Source of the DNA: Piper betle
Lineage: Eukaryota > Streptophyta > Magnoliopsida > Piperales > Piperaceae
Assembly: GCA_033002965.1 (NCBI GenBank)
Contig: JAURVB010013503.1
Span: forward strand, 124,001 to 188,000
Length of the DNA: 64,000 bases
Direction of reading: 5' to 3'
The notes below the pieces were generated by a model. That model ran no database searches. It saw only the letters and a program-made list of their open reading frames with translations, and was not told the origin of the DNA. Positions 47,291 through 59,391 of this stretch are shown piece after piece; the first letter of the stretch is position 1; the number at the start of each line of letters is the position of its first letter. Made by a program: the position numbers and the translations under genes.

Positions 47291-49984
47291 ACTTCTCATT
47301 AATTATATATTGAAATGTAAATTTAGGTATTTGGTCAATCTTAATCTTAATAGAGCATTGGTGCAGCCGTAACTGTTTATAGCATTTGTCAGGTGTTTGG
47401 GATCTTTGAATCTAGTCCCCTTTTGACGGAGCGTGAAACATCATAACATATATTGATTAATGAATGCCGATTTGATTTCTACCTTAATATGTTTTAATGA
47501 ACTGTTTTACCATGTCAAAATATATACTTGAAACTGCGATTATCAATGTATATACCATAGTGTAGTAAGCTAGCTAGTTCATTATAAGAGTCATCAGAAC
47601 AATAAGATCATTATAGTATTGGGTAATCCGTTGTAAGGCTGATGGGCCCATTAGGGTTTTAAGTTTGCTAGGGTTTAGTGTAAATGAGCATCACAGTGTA
47701 GATCGTTATTAATGAACAAATATAAAATGTTAAGTTCATATAATAGGGCCCAAATAATGAGCCGTATTTGAGGAGCAACAACCTAGTACGTACTGAGGTT
47801 GAAAAATAACAAAAAAAAAGCCTAAGAAAAATTACAAATTAATTCTCATCTATATATTGCTCATAAGAAAAATCACTTCATCCAATTACTAACAAAATCA
47901 TTGAGATTATCATTCCTTCACTAGAAAATATAATTAATCAGCCTGTATACCACTATATATATTTCAACTTATCGGATTTTTTTAGTCACATAGCAGGGTC
48001 AGGTATTTTCTTGTATGAACAAGGTGAATCAACTGATCATAATTTGCACAGAAAGTACAAGAACATAGACGCATGGACTTCGTGCCCCCGAGCTGCCAAT
48101 TCATGTCCGGCTAGACGGATGACATTGTTGCGCGTAGTGAGCTGCAAAAATCATGGCCACCGCCCACACAACGCCAATTAGGGGTTCGAAGAGCAACAAA
48201 GCACGTGGCAAGTTCATTGATGCCCCATAATCTAAATAAACAGGCCACAGTCACAAGGCGTGGTTTTTGTCGTGCACCCTGCAATTAACCCCCAGTTGAT
48301 CACGAGCACAGTAACTCTATCTATATGTGATGGCCTAAACAAAGCTGTCAAGAAGCTGCAGCGGACAAGATCCGCATGCACATCACTAGTGCAGCGGCCC
48401 ATAGCACTCGAGCGAGTTGTACATGAATGCTTTGTAATCTTATGTACAACGACCTCTCATAACGATAAGTCGCCAATTTGGCATTTAAAGTCCGGACAAT
48501 ATATAGAGTACTCGGCTCGTATATGTATGCTCGAGGAGAATGGATATATCCATTGCTGTCATGAACTTAACGTGAGCGCCAAAACCCAAATTAAATATGG
48601 AAGTCAGAGAAGGCCCTACTCCCACAATCTGTCGGCTGCCGCCCAATGCAAAAGTTATGACGATCAAATTCCTGCCCATTAAGTTTGATGCAGATCAAAT
48701 TCCCCACCCCCTCCCCCATAAGCCCATCCAAAAACTTATGGTGTAAATGACTCAATTTCGATTGGGTGGATAATATTATTTTCATTTTTTTTACTATAGT
48801 CAATTCATTAACATGTTTATAAGGTTCTATTATAACCAAGTTTTTGCTATTGTATCGTCAATTAAATGGTTAATATATAGTTAAATTAATTAAAAATTAT
48901 ATATTTTAAACCCAACTTTATTACATTGCTTGAAAATTAATTATCTAGATAAAATGTTTTAGCTATCCAAACTATATTAATCTAATATTAAAATTATGAA
49001 ATAAGTAAATAAATAATTTAAATTAAGTCAATTCATCAAATTGATAATTTATCAATTAAACTTTTCAAAATTAATATTAAAGTATATAAAATAATTAAAT
49101 AATATCTGAAAAAAATACATAAATTGATTATAACAAAGATTTCTACCGCTACCGTTTAGTTTTTAAGGTGTTTCGTTAAATTAACCGATATGGTGAATAA
49201 GTTGGACTTCACCATTTTTTTCCATGTAATTTAAAGAAGTTGATAAATTAATAAATGGATGAACATTTATAGCCCTATCAGGCTATCTGTTACTCTCATA
49301 GTCGCCTAGACTTTAATACGTTAATGGGCCTTTTAATTTACCACCAATAATAAAATGCATCGTAAACCAATAAATTTAGTCCCCCTGAGACTTGGCCCAT
49401 TTGGCTATAGACACCCTCCGTTAATAACAGATTTCGGAATTAAAATTCCAATAAAAGAGGTGGATCAGTACTGATGTCAATTTCGAATTGTAATCGGGAC
49501 AAATTCAACCACACACATATACATGAAAATAAGATAAACATAGCCAGTGAGTTATATAGAAAAATGAGGTGATGCTTTTTTTAAAGAAATGAGGTGATGT
49601 ATTGGTAACATCTTCAGATATCACTAAGAAGATCTTTCCCCTTTTGTTGCCAGCTTATTTGCTTCATTTGGAGCCATGGCGAAGTCGAGCTCTGGCTCGG
49701 TTAATGGTGGAATTTGGTTTTGGGGTATGAATACAAAGTTGCAAACTGTTTCTTATACTTGGACACATGACGCAACTATAGTAAAATTAAAACTATGTCG
49801 TTCTCTCCACTAACTTAACAACCGACCATTAAACTAACATTCCCTTCTTTGTTTCTCTCGCATTCACTTTATTCATGCCATGTATGCAATAATTATGATC
49901 AATATGGACATGATAAAACCTATTTATTCAACTCATGAATGGCAAGATTTTGCATCATATGGAATGATGTATAATATGGACAAT
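47291..49984. other. Intergenic
   Basis: No gene recognised. An open frame at 48260-48682 lacks an ATG start and any known motif. At 49677-49815 a short ATG frame (MAKSSSGSVNGGIWFWGMNT) ends after about 45 codons; it may be the first exon of a small gene or a fragment, but no further exon was found. Confidence 0.35.
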
Positions 49985-50336
49985 CAAATCAAGAAACTTG
50001 TGAGTTATTAACGACGAAGGTCAAGTGTACCTGAGTATATGATGACAACGCCAGAAAGATGTAGTCAAATGTATCTGAGTATATGATGATAACGCCAGAA
50101 AGATGATGAGAAATGAGTTATAGAGTATATGACACTATGAAGTTTTTTTTATATATATTTGATTGTATAATTTTTTTTAAGCCAAATAATGCATTAAGGC
50201 GCGTTATAGATTAGTTTGGATAGGGTATTGGTTATAGAATATGTCATTGGGATGTTATGGTGTGTAGTATATTTTATGGGATTTTTCCTTATTTTTTAGA
50301 TTTTTTAAAAGATTTATTACGAATTAATTATTATTT

Positions 50337-50361
50337 TTTACTCAAGTTGGAATCGAGTCAA
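50337..50361. repeat. 25-bp dyad (9-7-9), LTR-fragment copy
   Basis: Left arm TTTACTCAA (decayed), right arm TCGAGTCAA intact. Confidence 0.8.
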
Positions 50362-51218
50362 ATTTTATTTACGAGATTACCCAAGACTTCACCCCGACAC
50401 CACCCCTTCCCAAACCCTTGGCGCCGCCCCCACCCTCACCGTTGATGGTCGATGCCATCGAGCCCCGCCAGAGTGTCGCTGCGCCATCCCCCACCTTCCC
50501 GGCTACTACCGGGTCTCCATGACGCCTCGATGCAGTGAGATCGCACCACCCATCCCATCGTCTACGCCGCTTTGCTGCCTCCATGCCGCCAACACCTCCC
50601 CTTTGACCCGCAACCATTTCTCCCATGCTCAACACCACTGTCGAAGCCTGTAGATGGCTGATTGGATATGCCAACCGACCTTGGCCTACTCGTCGCTACC
50701 ACTGGCAGTCATCACCACAGTTGTCATCCTTACTACCACCACTATTGGTTCGAGCTCACCAAGTTTGTGCCAAATCATTGCCTTGATTGCCTTGTCAGAA
50801 AATACGCCAAAAAATTGCTAGAAAATCATATTCCCTGAAATTCGCCAAATCATCTGCTCAATTCATCCAGTCAAACCCGATTGAACTTCAGACGCCGCTA
50901 GGGGTGGGTCGAATTCGAGTCTCAAGTTGTGCGATGAAACCCTAGTTGTCACGGATTGCCGATGACTTAAGGTATAACTAACTCTAAATTTATTTTTTAA
51001 ATGTAATAATTATTAACACAACATGCTAAGATTGATGAATTAATGTGTTAACTATTTTATTGTAATAAAAATATCAATTACTTAATTGAATTGTATTAAA
51101 ATGAATGCTAATGAATTAATTAGATAAATTAAGTAAGTATCGCAATTTAATGCAACATAGCGAAAGAAATCTTATATGGATTGATGTGAGTGTGTCTTGA
51201 TGTGTGTGTGTCATAGGC

Positions 51219-51834
51219 ACTATTGTAAAAATCGGCCGATCTCACTCATAATTGGTCGATTTAAATCGGATTGAGGCAATCTACATTAAAAAATGAATAA
51301 TTTGATCTTCGGCTCAAATTGGTCTGTGAATCGGCCGATTCCAGCCAATTCCACCCGATTTGAGGCAATTGCAAGGGGCGGCCGGTTGCGCGGGGGACGG
51401 GAGGGGCCAGTGGGGAGGGGGCGTATTGGGGCGTAAGGGGGGAGAGGGAGGCGGTTGGGCGAGGGCGGCGGCGATAAGTGGAGGTGAAGGATGGGCAACC
51501 GGGGGAGGGGGGGGGATAACAAGTGGCATTCTCATAATTAAAAGTTGACTCGACTCTGACTTGAGTTAAAAATAATAACTAACTCTAAATAACTTTAAAA
51601 AATCCAAAAAATATGAAAAAATATCATAAAATATAATACACATCGCAACATAAAAATGACATTAGAATAACATCTTTTATAACTAATAACCCACAGATTT
51701 TGACTAAGTTAAAATTTTTATATATGACTGATTCAAATAAACTGATTCTTGATTGATTTACATTTATTCGATCTGATTCAGTGACTCCCTTCAAAACCGA
51801 TTCAGACCTGGATACAGAGTTTTGCAGCAATAGT
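51219..51834. mobile_element. Mutator-like non-autonomous element, copy 2
   Basis: Ends CACTATTGTAAAAATCGG at the left and, read inversely, ACTATTGCTGCAAAA at the right. It carries AATCGGCCGAT words, a GC-rich core (51370-51510) and the dyad module on the opposite strand, so it lies inverted relative to copy 1. It splits the long-LTR fragment; the uninterrupted version is visible at 57970-57990 (GCTATAGGATGTGTG). The target duplication is blurred. Confidence 0.6.
51545..51569. repeat. 25-bp dyad (9-7-9), Mutator-like copy 2
   Basis: Reads TTGACTCGA, 7-bp spacer, TTGAGTTAA on the plus strand; it is the reverse complement of the other copies. Confidence 0.8.
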
Positions 51835-52170
51835 TATAAGATGTGTGAATACTTCATAAACGTGCGTTAGTTTTTAGTTTGATGTGTACGTTAGAGTATG
51901 AGCTCGCCCCCTACGCACGTAGACACGATCAGAGCTTTTACGATGTTCGTTTAGGACTCGCTTTTGGTTTGATTTCTATACTTTGTCGTGTTTTATTTTA
52001 ACGGATAAGCATACGTGTCGAATGGTGGATTATTATATCCTACTTCAGATAGGTCATCTAATCGTATAAGATTTTTGGATTAATAACATTGAAAGATGAG
52101 ATCCCTTAAATTTGTTTTCGAAAACTCAAATACAAATCATGATGTCTTCGAGTCTATTATATTTAAATTT

Positions 52171-53513
52171 AGTTTGTCCTAATGAGTTTAAAACATAGGA
52201 TAAAAAGGAGTAGCCTTGACCGACCCACCCCATGCGTGGCGGCAGTGCGGCCATGCTAACCAAGCCGGATATGGCGTGGCCGCTAGCGCTAGCGGGCACT
52301 AGAGGGAAAGGGTGAAAATAAAAACATGATAAATTTTTGCAGAGCTAATAAGAGGCAAAAAAATATTGTGGCATAGCAATCAAAGATGAAATGCATTAAT
52401 TCTCAAGTGGAATCAAGAGACTTTTATTAATTAATTTATTTGCTTATGGTGTTAATTGTTAACTTGCGAAGAAACCACATTGAATTGAATCGGCGCAACT
52501 ATTTCTAACGTAATATTATCTTGTTCAATTTAATTGATTGAATATTTTGAATCGGTTTCAATACTTTTGTTAATTAATATTTTTAAAGAGTTTTAAATAG
52601 ACGGAATACGAGATGAAATCTTTATTTGAAGTAATTTAGTGGGTCCTACCTTTCAAATTTTATATAAATAAATATAAAATAAGTAATTAAAGTATACATA
52701 AATTTTCAAATTAATCCAATTTTTTAACCCTTCCATCTTAAGGATCTTAAGAGAGTTAATGTGTTGTAAGGCCTTCAAACTAATGCAATTACCTGTAATG
52801 CCCAATCAACCTTAAACAAATCATCCACCTATTAAATATCTTTACAATAATTTTATTATTTAAAAAATAAATGAATATTCAATATCTTACAATAAATATT
52901 AATTATAAGACCTTTCAACTGATTATTCTCCTTCATTTTAAATGTCAAAATAAATTATAATAAAAATAAATTTAAAATATCTTTAAACAAGTATATTTTT
53001 AGAATAATTAATATAAGCTAGTTTTTTTATTTAAGCTTACTGTAAGACTTGCCTTGAATTACAATGATAGTTAGATGATAAGAATACTTTTATCCATGTC
53101 AAAAGAATTATTTCCATATAGCCAAAAGCCCATGATATTTGTAAAAAGAAAAAAGTCATATTGAGGTAAAAAATTCATCAACATAATGTTTATTTATCCA
53201 TTATGTTTTTCATCCATATAAACTTTATCATCATTTAGGAACCCTAAAAAGTTCAGCTTATATTTAGCTATATAAAATGTAATTTATCTTATCTTTTTCC
53301 AATTATTTAATAACAGTTCAAAATCTGATAAAACTCAACTTTTTTAAAAGAAAGTTTAACAGCCATGATGAACGATTGACCTTCGTTCCCAACATTGAAT
53401 TCCCGCTTTTTCATACCCCCTATTTCTTCTTTCTTTTCTTCGTCTTTTTTTTCTTAACTTAAACGTGAAAAAGCTGCTCCCGCTCGCCCCCCCCATCATC
53501 TTTTGACTACGCC
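52171..53513. other. Intergenic; AHL upstream region
   Basis: AT-rich with no gene recognised. A TATA-like CTATATAAAA lies at about 53268-53277, roughly 240 bases before the AHL ATG, followed by a CT-rich leader (53400-53455). Confidence 0.4.
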
Positions 53514-54353
53514 ATGACCATGGCCCAAGACGGCCTCTCGCCGGAAGACGGCGCCGGCGACAGCACCACCCGCCGGAGCTCCGCCTCGGCGCAGGAGTCT
53601 TCCTCGGCCGAAGCATCGAGGAAGAAGCCGCGCGGGCGGCCGCCGGGGTCGAAGAACAGGCCGAAGCCGCCGGTGGTGATCGACCAAGAAAGCGACTCCT
53701 CCATGCGGCCCCTCGTCCTCCACCTCTCCCCCGGCTGCGACCTCGTCGACGCAGTGGCGGCCTTCGCACGTCGCCGCCGCACCGGTCTCTCCGTCCTCAC
53801 CGGCTCGGGCGCCGTCGCCAACGTCACACTCCGCCACCCCGCCTCCCTATCAGCCACGCTCACCCTCCACGGCCGATACGACATCCTTTCCCTCGCCGGC
53901 ACTTTCCTCTTCTCCGACCAGCCGCCCCGTGCTTCCACCTCTTCTCCCTCCCCGGCTCCTAGCCTCCAGCAGTTCCCGTTGATCGTCTCGCTGGCCGGGG
54001 CGCAGGGCCAGGTCATCGGAGGGGCGGTGTTGGGGCCTCTATTGACGGCGGGCCCGGTGGTCTTGGTGGCCGCCTCCATTCTTAGCCCTGCCTTCCATCG
54101 AATCCCGGTTGATGATTCGGAAGATGATCAAATTACAGGGGTACTGCAACATGACATGGAGCAAGGCACTCCACCGCCGGCCGGAGCTGGTGGTCATGGT
54201 GCCGGTGCAGGTTCATCCCACAACAGGTCGAGCAGCAATATGTCCGTCGTCTCTGCAGGTCACGCCACCGTCCACAACCCGATCCCCCTGGCTTGCCAGC
54301 TTTGGCCGGACACCTTACCAGCTTGGCCCGCCACTTCTCGGCCGCCCTATTGA
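53514..54353 (+). CDS. AT-hook nuclear-localized (AHL) DNA-binding protein
   Basis: Intronless 279-residue protein. One AT-hook at residues about 36-50 (RKKPRGRPPGSKN, core RGRPPGSKN), followed by a PPC/DUF296 domain at about 66-198 (RPLVLHLSPGCDLVDAVAAFARRR, VLTGSGAVANVTLR, LTLHGRYDILSLAGTF, VSLAGAQGQVIGGAVLGPL, GPVVLVAAS). AHL proteins bind AT-rich nuclear DNA and form trimers through PPC to regulate growth genes. A single hook plus no intron points to clade A. The family hexapeptide GRFEIL is GRYDIL here, a conservative change. The Gly/Ser-rich C-terminus (residues 220-250) is low complexity. ATG at 53514 is chosen; a second one two codons later is equally possible. GC-rich and fully open. 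Confidence 0.92.
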   Translation: MTMAQDGLSPEDGAGDSTTRRSSASAQESSSAEASRKKPRGRPPGSKNRPKPPVVIDQESDSSMRPLVLHLSPGCDLVDAVAAFARRRRTGLSVLTGSGAVANVTLRHPASLSATLTLHGRYDILSLAGTFLFSDQPPRASTSSPSPAPSLQQFPLIVSLAGAQGQVIGGAVLGPLLTAGPVVLVAASILSPAFHRIPVDDSEDDQITGVLQHDMEQGTPPPAGAGGHGAGAGSSHNRSSSNMSVVSAGHATVHNPIPLACQLWPDTLPAWPATSRPPY

Positions 54354-56543
54354 AGTCATGGATAGAAGGTGCGTCTCGTGATTCTTCGTCTTCTCTAGAT
54401 CTATTGTAATTCTTCTCTTGAATGTTCTGTTAGTAAACATTTACGTAGAAATTAATTGCTAAGCAAGAAAGGAGCACATGAAACAATGAAACAGTAGTTC
54501 GATTTGTTAAAGGGAGTCGCCGTTCATTTAACTGATAAAAAACTACGGGCGAAGCTGTTGGAAGCATGATTTGGAGGTCGCCATGACGGGTGGACTGTAC
54601 GGAAGGCGATGTTTCATGCCGATTTCTCTGACATGCAGTGAGGGTACTCTAGCACGCGAAGCTTTGGCGATGGAGGAAGAAGGGGGATTAGCAAATAGCA
54701 GGGAGAAGCCTCGGGAAGGGTCTATTCACCGTCTCCAATGCAAGGGGCCGGGGGAGATGAACCGGCCGCTTTCTAGCTTTTCGCTCTGTTTTGTCTTGTT
54801 TTGTTTGTTTGGAAAATGCTAAACTTAGCTACATAACTGTAGCCCTTATACAACGTTCTTAACTTGTGCCCTCTTCAAAAATGGCAACGGTGAATTTGAC
54901 TATGTCGGGGGAAAAAATTTAGCTTGATCAATTTATGTTATTATTATATTATTAAGGTAATAAAGCTGTATCATTTTAACCCTATACTGTTCATGCAATT
55001 TGTGCATGGACTGGCAACGTAGGATCGATAAATACATTTAGTGGGGAATTTTTTTCCGAGTGTTAATTAAACCGTCGATACCCATCAAGTTATTCTAATG
55101 ACACGAAAGTTTGAGTTTGCGTGATCGATCGGCTTCTTCCTCGTATATTTGTTTCCTTTTGCCGGCTTTTACATACTGTTTTGATTTGGAATAACGCTGC
55201 GCACATTTCATTTTTCGATGAACATGGAATCGTTTCCCTAAAATAATCACAGTAAAGGAAGTGGAGTGAGGGGATGATCCAAGGAAAGAGTAGTGGAGAA
55301 AACCATCGAAGCATGGCAGCTTCCAGATGCACGACGGTCTGTAACCCTATCACGCGCGGTCTGTAACCATCCTCGTAAACCATTGGACCGTTTGAAGCTA
55401 TGTCCTCATATGTACATTATTTTTCTATGCATCTTTCGGCGTTCCATCCTCAGACCAATGGTAAATGGATACAACCCTTCTGCTCAAAGAGGCTCTGCTG
55501 TAATCGAATGACAGATTCGTACGTTCTGATTAGAATTCTTAACAAGGCTAAAAGAGAACTGCACTTGATCATGTCACTACTCCGCCATCTGGTGGATAGT
55601 GAATTACCCTTTGCTGTCCAAGACATCGGCCGGACATGGCCCCAATCACGGCGAGCTAGCACGTGATTACGTTGCGTTAGACGGACTTAAAATTCAGCAT
55701 TTAAATTTTTGAATTTAAACTCGACTTAAATTTAAATCTTAGAGTAATATAGTATTCTACTTGCCTCAGTAGTCAGTTCTAATTCACTCAAATTTAATTT
55801 AAAATTAATTTATAGTTATATTTAATAATATAATATAATAATATACATAATATTTAAAATTTAGTCATTTATTCCTTTACTTTTTATTTTTTATTTTGAA
55901 CAAATTTAAGCTAGCTGAATTTTTTAAGAACTCTAAGTAAGCTGAGGCCGGCTAAGCTATGAGTTGTGAATGTATTCTCAATTATATGATAATAGTGTCA
56001 TTAAGGCACTAGTAAAATAAGTTTTCAAAATATATAACAATATGCTACTTTTTAAAAAAAGAATTATATAGTGGATTATATAATTAGATTGAAGCTATTT
56101 GCCATATTAAGGCATGTTAGCTAGTCTTTTGGGTGGGTTAGTAAAGTTAGAACATGCTATTAGGCGATTATCAGGTGTGTTACATTTTATTGGATTTAAT
56201 TATATTTTATTTAATATTTTTAAGATTTATTTTATTATTATTTATTCAAATTGAAAATGAATAAATTTTATTTATAAAATACCCTTATATACATATATAT
56301 TTCTCCCAAATTTTCTCTGTACGCCTTTTCCTCTAGATGCCATCACCGCCATTGCTCTGGGTGACATTGCCCTCCTCTCTCCCTTTATGGAAAAAAGTAT
56401 TTTTAACAATTTAAAATTTTTCTCTTTTTTAATGAGTTTGATTGATTTTCCAACAACTTGGGTAAAGAACTCGAAATATTATTATTTATAAATAATCATA
56501 AAAAGTTACACAATTGGCCACAAAATAATTGTTATAGGTAAAT
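54354..56543. other. Intergenic; AHL 3' side
   Basis: No gene recognised. 55425-55460 reads SAFHPQTNG in one frame, a hallmark of Ty3 integrase cores, but flanking similarity is minimal. 55680-55970 is an AT-rich diverged repeat. Confidence 0.35.
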
Positions 56544-59386
56544 TGTAAAACCCGTGACTCGAGTCAGGGTTTTACGTTACCGAACCAGTCGGTTCGACCG
56601 TTGGTTCGAGTCGAGTCAGTTTCATGAATCGCGTGCTGAGTCGAGACCAGCCGTGAGTTATGAGCGATGAGAGTCAGGTGTACCTGAATATATGATGATA
56701 ACGTCGAGAAGATGGTGAGATACGAGTTATCTGAATATATGAAAGTATGCAGTATTTTTTTCTTTTTATATGTTTGATCGTAGAAATAGTTTTAGGCCGA
56801 ATAACGCATTAGGACGCGTTTGATTATATTCGGGTGGGTTATTAGTTATAGAGCATGCCATTTGGATGTTGTTGTGTTTGTTTTATTTTATGTAATTTTT
56901 CCATATTTTTCTAGAATTTTTTTAGAATTTATTACGAACTAGTTATTATTTTGACTCGAGTCGGAATCGAGTCAATACTAAATTACGAGTTTGCCATTGA
57001 GAACACTTCTTCTCCCTCCCGACCCTTCTTCCACCCAAACCCTCGCCGCCACTGTGGTGTGCTGGCGACGCCGTGCTGCCGCCGATCGTCGCCGCCCCGC
57101 CTTGCCGTGCCGTCGCCGTGCCGCCACGACCAACCCCGGCCAGCGATCGCCTGCCAGCGCGCTGCCGCGACTCCACGAGGCCGCCTCGGCCGTCGCCATT
57201 CCGAGCCCGATTCGCCGCCGTCTGGGCCGCGCCGCCGCCGCTGGGACCCCGACGACCACCCCTCGCCGTTGCCGACGTTTCCCCATCCTCCCGACCGCCG
57301 TCGAGGCCGGCCGGAGCCCCGATCGGAGCACACCGCCACCGCCGCCCATTTTCGACGCCGCCGTCGACGGCCATCGCCGCCTCGGCTACCCTGTTTGACA
57401 CCACCATTGGACCGAGCTCGTCGAGCTGGTGCCGATAGACCCCCTGATTGCCCCGTCCCGAATCATCGCCGGAAAACCGTCGGAATCCGCCGAAAACCGC
57501 CGACACTCGCCGGAAAACCGCCGGAACTGCCGGAAAATTGGATTCGTGGGAAATTCGCCGGATCATCCGCCGAACGCACCCAGTCCAATCTGATCGGACT
57601 TCGGACGCCGCTAGGTGCCGAATTCGAGTTTCGAGCCGCGAAACGGAAACCCTAGCCGTCGCCGATTTTCGACGACGCGAGGTATAATTTATTTTAACTT
57701 AATTAATTGAAAGTATTGATTATTAGAATTTGCATGCTATGATTGATGAATTGTGCATTGTAATTACTTATATAAATGTGGATTTGATTTAGAATAAAAT
57801 ATGAAATTTGTGGAATTGTGTGGTGTTAAAAATAGAAGTTATGAAACTAATTAGGGTTATTAGGTAATGATCATGATCTAATGCAAACTAGCCTAAGTAG
57901 ACTTGTTAGAATTGATATAGGTTAATGTGTATTGATTGATGCGTGATTGTGTTGATTGTGCGTGCATGCTATAGGATGTGTGATTCATCATGCGGGCGTT
58001 AGTATTTAGTTTGATTGTGTAGGTACGGTGTAGGAGCTCGCCGCCTAGGCGCGTGGACCCGTTTGGAGCTTCTACCAGGTCCGTTTAGGACTCGTTCTCT
58101 GATTTACGCTACTCTCTTGTGTATTTGATTTATTATGTGCAGGACGAGTTAAGTGGCGTTTTATCGAATCCCACTTAACTCGGGCCATTTAGCCAACGAT
58201 TTTCCGGATTAATAACCCTCGAGGATGAGATCCCTCGAGTTTGTTTTCGAACTTCAGATCCAGCTCACGTTGCCTTCGGGCCTATTGTATAAATCCCAAC
58301 CCAGACCTATATATATGTATAGTTTTCGTGTTTTTGTGAGAGACTGAATGAGGGAAATCCGACTACCGTGCTACGCGAGCGGGCACGTGTGTGTCGACAG
58401 TGGGCTCTGGAATGGTGTGCGGGCCGTTTCATTCCCGAGGGATCCTGACAACTCCACCTTTGAGTTCCTCAAACCCAGAGAAGTGTGGAGGTTCACGGGT
58501 ACTGCATTGCAGCGCATGTCTAGACTTGTGGTTTCAAAGGGTACTGAAGGCGACTGCCTGAGAGTACTCGGCCTTCGTGCTCAAGGCCAGGAGTAATATG
58601 GAAGGTGCAGAGGGCGGAAAGGAATGAGATTTGACGCGAGAAGCAATAGAGAAATGGCCGAGGCATGAGAATGTGAAAGATAGGGGGACGCTGTCGACCC
58701 GAGGGCGACGACTCCCGTATGTGCCCTGATGAGAGTTCTTGAGGAAGTATATGGTTTTCATTCAACAGGAGAGTTTGCTCTCCTGTGCCAGTTTGATATT
58801 AGTTATTTTCCGGGCCGGTAACACTCGTTACTGACGATTTTTCTATATATATGTAGGTGAGAAATGCGAAGGATGAAAGCTGTCGGGACTGCGGAGGAGC
58901 AGCACGGAACCGCGCACACATGTACCTGCCGCGTGTAACGTATAATGATGGTGTGTTATTGTTATGTAAACGATAATTTTGATGTGTTTGCTTGAGTGAA
59001 TTACTTGTTATGAAACGAACTGATAAATATGAATGAGTAGGGAGCCTTGGAGTACAGACTCGGCTCAGGTAAAAACGAATGAGATAATGGTTGAATGTTA
59101 GGGTAGATTATTATGTGTTACTGTATTTTTATAAAATAGTATATATTTTCTTTTGGTTTTTTTCATTTATTATTTTGTCTTGTCTTTGCTTGTACATCAT
59201 AGCATGCATGTAGGACTCCGTTAGAACCCACGCATCCCATCCATGCATTTCATATTTGCATCTCCATCTTGAGACACCGAGGGCAGATCCGGGTCGGCTT
59301 AACCGAACCCAGTAGATTAGCGAACGGTTCGGTCGCCAGTGACATTTCCGGGTCGGTTCACGGGTGAGCCGAAACGGGGTGTTACA
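56544..59386 (+). mobile_element. Solo LTR, 2843 bp, Tekay/Del-like
   Basis: Begins TGTAAAACCC and ends GAAACGGGGTGTTACA, flanked by a perfect 5-bp duplication TAAAT (56539-56543 and 59387-59391). No PBS, polypurine tract or coding domain is present, so it is the product of LTR-LTR recombination. A GC-rich block (56990-57680) has overlapping open frames on both strands, which is compositional. The ends and large size suggest the Tekay/Del chromoviruses (inference). Confidence 0.92.
56951..56975. repeat. 25-bp dyad (9-7-9), perfect copy
   Basis: TTGACTCGA, spacer GTCGGAA, TCGAGTCAA: the arms are exact inverted complements. It lies at the switch from AT-rich to GC-rich sequence in the LTR. Confidence 0.9.
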
Positions 59387-59391
59387 TAAAT

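Larger units (their letters stand above)
49985..52170 (+). repeat. Fragment of the long-LTR family, interrupted
   Basis: Matches the 5' half of the solo LTR at 56544 (about 56640-58290): GTGTACCTGA.TATATGATGA.AACG near 50020, GCATTA.G.CGCGTT, the 25-bp dyad, a GC-rich block (50370-50950) and TTTTTGGATTAATAAC near 52075. About 45 bp are tandemly duplicated at 50020-50108. A Mutator-like element sits at 51219-51834. LTR ends are missing and divergence is high. Confidence 0.7.

Noticed and set aside
48260..48682. 140-codon plus-strand frame
   Set aside because: No ATG at its start, no recognisable domain and no splice context; kept only as a note in the intergenic entry.
54571..54822. 83-codon frame after the AHL gene
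   Set aside because: No family resemblance; position suits AHL 3' flanking DNA.
56951..57687. Overlapping open frames of 120-234 codons on both strands
   Set aside because: They lie in the GC-rich block of a solo LTR, are Arg/Pro/Ala-rich in every frame, and lack known motifs.
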